From JADFQT01 sp965216025 (lineage in GTDB: Bacteria; Chloroflexota; Dehalococcoidia; Lucifugimonadales; UBA3495): a stretch of DNA of 64,000 nt. The notes under the pieces are model-generated. The model saw nothing but the letters and a program-made list of their open reading frames with translations. It ran no database searches and was not told the DNA's origin. Below, in pieces: positions 56,601 through 64,000 of the stretch (positions are counted from its first letter, which is position 1; each line of letters starts with the position of its first letter). The position numbers and the translations under genes were made by a program. Location: positions 310,001 through 374,000 of the forward strand of contig CBDCEX010000016.1 of NCBI GenBank assembly GCA_965216025.1, read 5' to 3'.

Positions 56601-56713
56601 TATTCTGCCTTCGGCCTTTGTTGCGGGGTAGACTGCTTCTTCTTTGGCTTATAGGCCAGCACCTTCTTGGTGATTGTTTCGAGGGTCTTGAAGTCTACCT
56701 TGGGCTTATCCAT
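56600..56713 (-). CDS. IS1595 passenger protein 2 (37 aa, basic)
   Basis: MDKPKVDFKTLETITKKVLA, followed by a Lys-rich tail, is a very short basic protein. It lies 7 bp after passenger 1 and overlaps passenger 3. Its preservation within an operon-like array is the main support. Confidence 0.5.
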   Translation of the reverse strand: MDKPKVDFKTLETITKKVLAYKPKKKQSTPQQRPKAE

Positions 56714-56720
56714 CGTCGCC

Positions 56721-56894
56721 TTACTTCACCAAACCATCGTATATCTGGTTGGTTCTTCCCCGAACATGCTTTAAGTCGCCTTCGATACGATCCAAGCGTT
56801 TGTCCATGCCATCCAACCGGTCAATGACCGGCTTCAAGGCTTTGTCTAAAGCCGCCTCAAGGTCGGCCAAGGTTATGTAGTTAGTGGTGACCAT
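56721..56894 (-). CDS. IS1595 passenger protein 1 (57 aa, coiled coil)
   Basis: MVTTNYITLADLEAALDKAL, then KPVIDRLDGMDKRLDRIEGD, is a short amphipathic coiled coil ending in NQIYDGLVK. It is the first gene of a three-gene minus-strand array convergent with the transposase. The TTGACA-like hexamer near 57024-57029 on this strand may belong to its promoter, but the -10 is weak. Confidence 0.55.
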   Translation of the reverse strand: MVTTNYITLADLEAALDKALKPVIDRLDGMDKRLDRIEGDLKHVRGRTNQIYDGLVK

Positions 56895-57088
56895 GCTTAT
56901 GCTTACACCTGCTTCTTCTTAGGCTGGCCTGGAAGAGTGTTCAGTGTGCGTTTGGTGTTGACTGAAGTGCAATAAACCACACCTATACCACAGGTCCGTA
57001 TTGAACCAAACAAACTCCACACTTGTCAAGGGGATTTGCGAAGTAAACGATATAATTCCCTTTTTAATCAGTCAATAACCCGCGAGTC

Positions 57089-58189
57089 CTATGCCCGGCC
57101 TACCTCTACCTCTCTGCCCTGCTCCGAAGCCCGCCGGATGTCATCGATGAAATGGTGCAGATCCACGGCCGTGTCGAAATTTGGCTCCCAGGTTTCCCCA
57201 GAGCGGATGGCCTCACCAAACCGGTAATACATCTGACCCACGTTAAAGGGTGAGCCGGCGGGCATACCTTCCAGGACGTTGGTGAACTTGCCCGGAATTT
57301 CTAAATCCTCCAGGGTGTTGCTTCCCTGGGCGCCTTGTAATTTGACCTCGTTCAACTGAGGCGAGTCCTCGGAAGAAACCGTCAGCGTTCCATCCCGACC
57401 GTATATCTCCATACGATACCCGCTACCCGCCCAGGGATTGCTGGCAATGTGCACCGAAGCCACACCGCCGTTGGCCAACCTGCCGCTGACCAGGATGTTG
57501 TCTGGAGATGTAACATCCAGCATTTGCTGAGTGTCGGTTTCAAACCACTGCTTGGCCTGAGTGCTGACCACGGTGGAGACATGCCCGAAATCGCCCAAAA
57601 CGAAGCGCAGAGCGTCGATGGTGTGCCCGCAGGCGATGGTCAAGGTATTGGCCCCCAAGCTATCGTCCCGCTGCCAGGTGCGATCCGAGGTGCGCTGGAG
57701 CCCTCCCTCTCGAATAAGGCTAACGTGGCAAGACATCACCTCGCCCACGTAGCCGGTATCCACCAGCTCCTTGGCGTAGAGAATCCCCGGCGCCGCCCGG
57801 GCCTGCAGTCCAACCAGGGTCCGAACTCCTTTGGATCTGGCCAGATCCGCCATTTCGACAGCTTCGGCGGTGGTACGGCCCAGCGGCCACTCGGTATAAA
57901 CATGCTTGCCGGCATTGAGGGCGGCCACGGTCGGCTCGTAATGGGACGGTACCCGCAACACCACGGCGACGGCGTCGATGTCCGGATGGTCCAGCAATTT
58001 GTGATAATCGTCGAAGGCCAACCTGGCCCCGTACTTCTTGGCTGACTCATCGGCTGATTCTTGCCTGGTGGTGCAAACAGCAGTCAGCTCGAACTCCGGG
58101 CTGGCCACGATAGCCGGCAGGTGGGAACGCGGAGCCCAGCCCTTTTGAGTATTGGCTCCAATAATGCCCAGCCTTATCTTATCAGCCAT
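57089..58189 (-). CDS. Gfo/Idh/MocA-family oxidoreductase
   Basis: The 366-aa NAD(P)-binding protein has an N-terminal Rossmann motif RLGIIGANTQKGWAPRSHLP. HKLLDHPDIDAVAVVLRVPS and HVYTEWPLGRTTAEAVEMAD form the usual catalytic-region text, with EWP in place of the typical EKP, so the common catalytic Lys is Trp. LTIACGHTIDALRFVLGDFG carries the conserved GGH-like histidine region. Sugar or small-polyol dehydrogenase activity is typical of the family; the missing Lys makes this uncertain. The gene ends next to the IS1595 duplication. Confidence 0.8.
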   Translation of the reverse strand: MADKIRLGIIGANTQKGWAPRSHLPAIVASPEFELTAVCTTRQESADESAKKYGARLAFDDYHKLLDHPDIDAVAVVLRVPSHYEPTVAALNAGKHVYTEWPLGRTTAEAVEMADLARSKGVRTLVGLQARAAPGILYAKELVDTGYVGEVMSCHVSLIREGGLQRTSDRTWQRDDSLGANTLTIACGHTIDALRFVLGDFGHVSTVVSTQAKQWFETDTQQMLDVTSPDNILVSGRLANGGVASVHIASNPWAGSGYRMEIYGRDGTLTVSSEDSPQLNEVKLQGAQGSNTLEDLEIPGKFTNVLEGMPAGSPFNVGQMYYRFGEAIRSGETWEPNFDTAVDLHHFIDDIRRASEQGREVEVGRA

Positions 58190-58386
58190 AACGGCCCCCT
58201 TTTCTGCTAGATTTGGCTTATCCTAACACGCCAACGAACCCAAGCCAATAAAGGCCGGAGCAGACTTAGCGCCAACCATCACCCCTAGGCTTATTAAGCC
58301 CAGGGATAACCCTCCGGAACTATTGCTATTCTCCCCATCAGGCGGCATACTTTCAGCCATTGGCAGCTAATTTGAGGAGAAATGTA

Positions 58387-59274
58387 GTGCAGATCGGAGC
58401 TATCTTCCCTCAGACCGAAATCGGCTCAGACCCCGGAGCCATCCGCGATTACGCCCAGTCAGCCGAGGATCTGGGCTATTCCCATCTGTTCATCGCGGAC
58501 CATGTGTTAGGTGCCGACGCCGAGCACCATCCTCATGTGGTCGGTTCTCCCTACACCCATGAGAGTGTGATGCACGAGCCCTTCGCCTTGATGGGGTATT
58601 TGTCGGCCGTTACCAAGACCATGGGTCTGTGCACCGGCATCTTGATACTTCCCCAGCGTCAGACGGTCCTGGTGGCCAAGCAGGCGGCGGAAGTAGACGT
58701 GCTCAGCGGGGGTAGGCTGCGACTGGGAATCGGCGTGGGTTGGAACCACGTGGAATATGAGGCCCTGGGCCAGAACTTCCACGATCGAGGTCGACGGAGC
58801 GAGGAGCAGATTGCCCTGCTGCGAGCTCTTTGGACCCACGAAGCGGTCAACTTCGAGGGCCGGTGGCACCGGGTAACCCATGCCGGGCTAAACCCATTGC
58901 CGGTCCAAAGACCCATTCCAGTTTGGCTGGGGGCCGGCAGCAGCAGCAGCCCCTTGCCCAGCGAGCCTGTTTTACGCCGTCTGGCGCGCATCAGCGACGG
59001 CTGGTTCCCCAACTTCGCCCCAGACGCCGCGGGTAAGAAAGCCGTTACCACCCTAAGGAAATACATCCGGGAGGCCGGCCGCAAGCGTAATCAGGTAGGA
59101 ATCGAGGGGCGCATCCGTATCGCCGGCAAGCAGCCGGAAGAGTGGCAGGACGAGCTGAAAGCCTGGGAATCTTTGGGAGCGGTCGGAGTAACCGTGGAAG
59201 CTCGTCGCGGCGGCCTGCAATCGGTGGACCAACACATAGACGCCATACGGCGCTTCAAAGAAGTGGTTGGGTAA
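58387..59274 (+). CDS. LLM-class F420-dependent oxidoreductase 3
   Basis: The 295-aa product from GTG 58387 reads VQIGAIFPQTEIGSDPGAIR. HLFIADHVLGADAEHHPHVV, GILILPQRQTVLVAKQAAEV and GGRLRLGIGVGWNHVEYEAL are diagnostic of F420-dependent LLM enzymes. The start is set by TTTGAGGAGAAATGTA. An upstream in-frame ATG (58360) lacks such a site. Divergent from the Gfo/Idh gene. Confidence 0.82.
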   Translation: MQIGAIFPQTEIGSDPGAIRDYAQSAEDLGYSHLFIADHVLGADAEHHPHVVGSPYTHESVMHEPFALMGYLSAVTKTMGLCTGILILPQRQTVLVAKQAAEVDVLSGGRLRLGIGVGWNHVEYEALGQNFHDRGRRSEEQIALLRALWTHEAVNFEGRWHRVTHAGLNPLPVQRPIPVWLGAGSSSSPLPSEPVLRRLARISDGWFPNFAPDAAGKKAVTTLRKYIREAGRKRNQVGIEGRIRIAGKQPEEWQDELKAWESLGAVGVTVEARRGGLQSVDQHIDAIRRFKEVVG

Positions 59275-59737
59275 ATCCCCCTATATCTTGCTTTTCAAAA
59301 GGGGGATATAGGGGGATTAGGATCTTACTAGCTGGGAACTTTCGTCAAAGATCAGTCACCCCTTTTTCAATGCCGCTTTAACCCCTTGCTTCCAAAGCGC
59401 TGCCGCACCTCTAGGGCCTTCCGGTTCTCCTCGACTGTCATTGCGAGTCCTTCGGCTGCGCTCAGGATAAACTCCACGAAGCAATCTCGCTTTAACCCCA
59501 TACTTCCCAGTCCCCACTCTAACTAGGTTGCACTGCTAACGTGCAACTAAGCCGGCATTCCACTAAAATATCTAATATCAGCTTGTTCTGTCGCGATACG
59601 CCGAAAACAGCCCCGGGGCCTCTAAACCAATGCTAAGTTGGGACCCACATAGTTATATACCTAAACTCTGTGGGTTTACCCTTGGTTTTGGTTAGAAAAA
59701 ACCGGGCGCTGCCGGTGAATTCTTAAGGTGGATTCTT
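59275..59737. repeat. intergenic region with hairpin repeats upstream of secA
   Basis: AATCCCCCTATATC...GATATAGGGGGATT (59274-59319) is a strong inverted repeat that may terminate the LLM gene. A fragment of the GAAGCAATCTCGC repeat lies near 59440-59490. The hairpin CCCACA...TGTGGG (about 59643-59675) lies in the probable secA leader. No gene is seen. Confidence 0.5.
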
Positions 59738-62392
<2,655 letters not shown>

Positions 62393-62544
62393 CCCCACTA
62401 CACTCTGACCAACCTGTAATTTTTGATAGTGGTGGTGGTAACTCTCTTCCCCTTTCTCTCTTTCATGGTCGCGGACAACTCATCCTCTACTTGTGGCAGG
62501 GTGGCCGATCTTGTAGACAATTCCAAGTGTCTAGTTTAACCTAG

Positions 62545-62715
62545 AAGTCTGGCCGGAAAGCCATTGGCCAGGTTTCGCGCTACGCCAAGCAGACGTATTA
62601 CTGGCTGAAACGGCATAATAATATATGTAATACGTTTCAAGAACCTACTATTACATCGATAATCGATGTTAAGAAAACGACAGCTTGGGGAGAATCGGGG
62701 TTTCCGGCCAGATTT
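62545..62715. repeat. MITE family 2 (CTAG target), copy iii, 171 bp
   Basis: It lies between CTAG at 62541-62544 and 62716-62719, inverted relative to the other copies. Ends AAGTCTGGCCGGAAAGC and TTTCCGGCCAGATTT match copies i and ii; the interior is partly diverged but keeps TCGATAATCGATGTTAAG. It lies between secA and the membrane-protein pseudogene. Confidence 0.75.
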
Positions 62716-62759
62716 CTAGGGCAGGCAGTGGGGAGGTAACAACATAGAAGGATTCCGCC

Positions 62760-63855
62760 ATGAGTGCACAACCAAACGGTGATGACCAACTCACCACCAG
62801 CAGCGACCCACGTGAAAGGCTGCGCCAGATCGAACAACAAATGGATGCCCTTCGACACGAGCAACGTGTGGGGGGGGCCTTGGTATAAAAGATTAGATTT
62901 ATGGCTGGGGATCCTAGGCGTACTTGTTGCGGTTTCGATCCCCTTGTATATCGCCTTTTCAGCATCCCAAGAGCAGCGTCATTTAACTCTAGGGTACCAG
63001 GGGCCAGTTCCCTGGCTGACACTGGAGGGTAACCAGGGCAGTAATGAGGACTTGGGGATCATTTTTGAAGGTAGTCCAGTTGACACGCTGGGCAGACTGG
63101 TAATCTCCATCCAGAACACCGGAACCGGCGGGATAATCTCCGATATGTTTCCTGGTGGTCCACTTAATTTTGAGATAATCGGCACAGGTAATAATTCCAC
63201 AGAGGAACCGCTACTTCTCAGAATAGTAGATGTGAGTCCTAGACCGCAAAGAGCGGCAGAACTAACTATTATTGGCAGAAACAATCCTAGTTCATTCACA
63301 TATAAACCTGGTCTCATCAACGAATGAAACTCCGTTCATCTTGAAGTCCTTCTATCCACAATAACAGATGTGGTTGTCAAAGCAAATGGAGTCATCGTCG
63401 ATGGGGATATTCTTTTCGTGGGGAAGCCGGCTCCCCCTGACGAGGGCATTAGCGTCGGTGATAGTTTAGGACAATTAGTGGACAATGCTGGTGGCAGGGC
63501 TGCTCTGGGAATTATCTTTGGCGTTCTTACATTGTTGGCTTTGGTTGGCCTAGAAGTCTGGCCGGAAACCTCGATTCCCCCTAGGCCAGCGTTTTCTTAA
63601 CGTCGATTATCGATGGCATAGTGGGTGTTGCAACGTATTACATGCACCACCATGCCATATAAGTCTTGAATACGTCTGCTTCGAGTAGCGCAAAACCCGG
63701 CCAATGGCTTTCCGGCCAGACTTCTAGGATATGTAGTGTTGGAAAGCAACCCGCGGATGTATTTTTGGGAGTACCTGAGCGTCGGTGCTTATTTGTTTAT
63801 TGCTTCAATTACTTTGGGCATGTTCGTGTTAGTGGTGTTAGTGTTAGTAGCATGA
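62760..63855 (+). pseudogene. membrane protein gene with frameshift, nonsense codon and MITE insertion
   Basis: ATG 62760 reads MSAQPNGDDQLTTSSDPRER to the G8 run at 62870-62877, where the frame shifts. It continues WLGILGVLVAVSIPLYIAFS (TM1) and an extracellular-type beta domain to a TGA (63325-63327), then DVVVKANGVIVDGDILFVGK to ALGIIFGVLTLLALVGL (TM2). The MITE at 63554-63723 interrupts that helix. Removing the MITE and one CTAG restores the frame: GYVVLESNPRMYFWEYLSVG and ITLGMFVLVVLVLVA (TM3), ending at TGA 63853-63855. The family is unknown. Confidence 0.7.
63554..63723. repeat. MITE family 2 (CTAG target), copy ii, 170 bp
   Basis: Flanked by CTAG (63550-63553, 63724-63727). Almost identical to copy i in the prophage, so one derives recently from the other or both from a recent source. 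Precise removal with one CTAG restores the interrupted membrane-protein frame, which independently confirms the boundaries. Confidence 0.88.
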
Positions 63856-63870
63856 CCTTCTCACTTCTCT

Positions 63871-63936
63871 GCAACGCCCCTTGCCCCTATGGTAGCGGCA
63901 AGAAGTACAAGCGCTGCTGCGGCGCCAACATTTAGC
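63871..63936 (+). repeat. duplicated 3' end of secA
   Basis: These 66 bp repeat the end of secA (62328-62393), including the SEC-C codons, stop and following C, with only two or three changes; one turns the second Cys of CPCG into Tyr. There is no start or upstream secA sequence. The repeat brackets the interval holding the membrane-protein pseudogene and two MITEs. Confidence 0.8.
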
Positions 63937-64000
63937 TAGAAATTAGGGCTTTCTGCCGAATATCCCGGTGAATATCCGGGCGAAAAAGGACACCTTGGGC

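Larger units (their letters stand above)
55345..57060 (+). mobile_element. IS1595-family element with passenger genes (1716 bp)
   Basis: The ends GGGAATTATATACTTTACTTCGC and GGGAATTATATCGTTTACTTCGC (other strand) form inverted repeats of more than 20 bp. The 8-bp duplication TTTTTAAT flanks it (55337-55344, 57061-57068). The left half holds the transposase and the right half three small minus-strand genes. Confidence 0.92.

Overview
The window looks like chromosomal DNA of an uncultured bacterium, most likely a Chloroflexota of the SAR202/Dehalococcoidia type. The evidence is indirect: three luciferase-like flavin/F420 oxidoreductases, a TcuA-like FAD dehydrogenase, a DUF1501 protein, NHL-repeat proteins and a kinase-AAA-TPR gene sit together at moderately high GC. 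No rRNA or other firm taxonomic marker is present, so the assignment is an inference.

Layout. 1-10 kb: host genes (3'-part of a DUF1501 gene, NHL propellers, an orphan type IV prepilin, a polysaccharide deacetylase-like enzyme, tRNA-Ser(UGA)) with an IS1380 and an ISAs1 element. 10-30 kb: morphogenesis genes of a decaying HK97-type prophage (prohead protease, major capsid protein, decoration-like protein, repeat-rich fibre, head-tail connector, tail proteins, minor tail protein, XhlA-like protein), cut by six IS copies and two miniature elements. 30-36 kb: a DUF5678/retropepsin-like gene pair, two tandem IS66 elements and a FAD dehydrogenase. 36-40 kb: the missing head of the phage late operon (small protein, zinc ribbon, terminase, portal), frameshifted, ending 72 bp before tRNA-Gly(CCC). 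Terminase-portal therefore lies downstream of protease-capsid-tail, a permuted order. 40-46 kb: a DUF1326 gene with one nonsense codon and the remains of a large kinase-AAA-TPR gene that carries an ISAzo13, a nonsense codon, frameshifts and a chimeric junction with a metallo-beta-lactamase-fold gene. 46-54.6 kb: a membrane protein, an orphan BrxD-like ATPase split at a C7 run, and a catabolic-looking set (alpha/beta hydrolase, iron-type alcohol dehydrogenase, two LLM oxidoreductases). 54.6-57.1 kb: an ORF-less group II intron and an IS1595 element with three small passenger genes, both placed at one transcription terminator. 57-64 kb: Gfo/Idh oxidoreductase, a third LLM enzyme, secA, and a membrane-protein pseudogene flanked by a second copy of the secA 3' end.

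The dominant theme is mobile DNA. I delimit eleven IS copies of seven types (IS1380 x2, two ISAs1 types x3 and x2, IS1182, IS66 x2, ISAzo13, IS1595) with terminal repeats, and for most of them target duplications. I also find two MITE families, one of which (CTAG target) has termini resembling the local IS1182. Removing insertions in silico restores reading frames in three places: fibre gene, 161-aa phage gene and membrane-protein gene. This supports the boundaries given. Nearly all frameshifts lie in or beside homopolymer runs, so some may be sequencing errors; the insertions and target duplications are not affected by that caveat.
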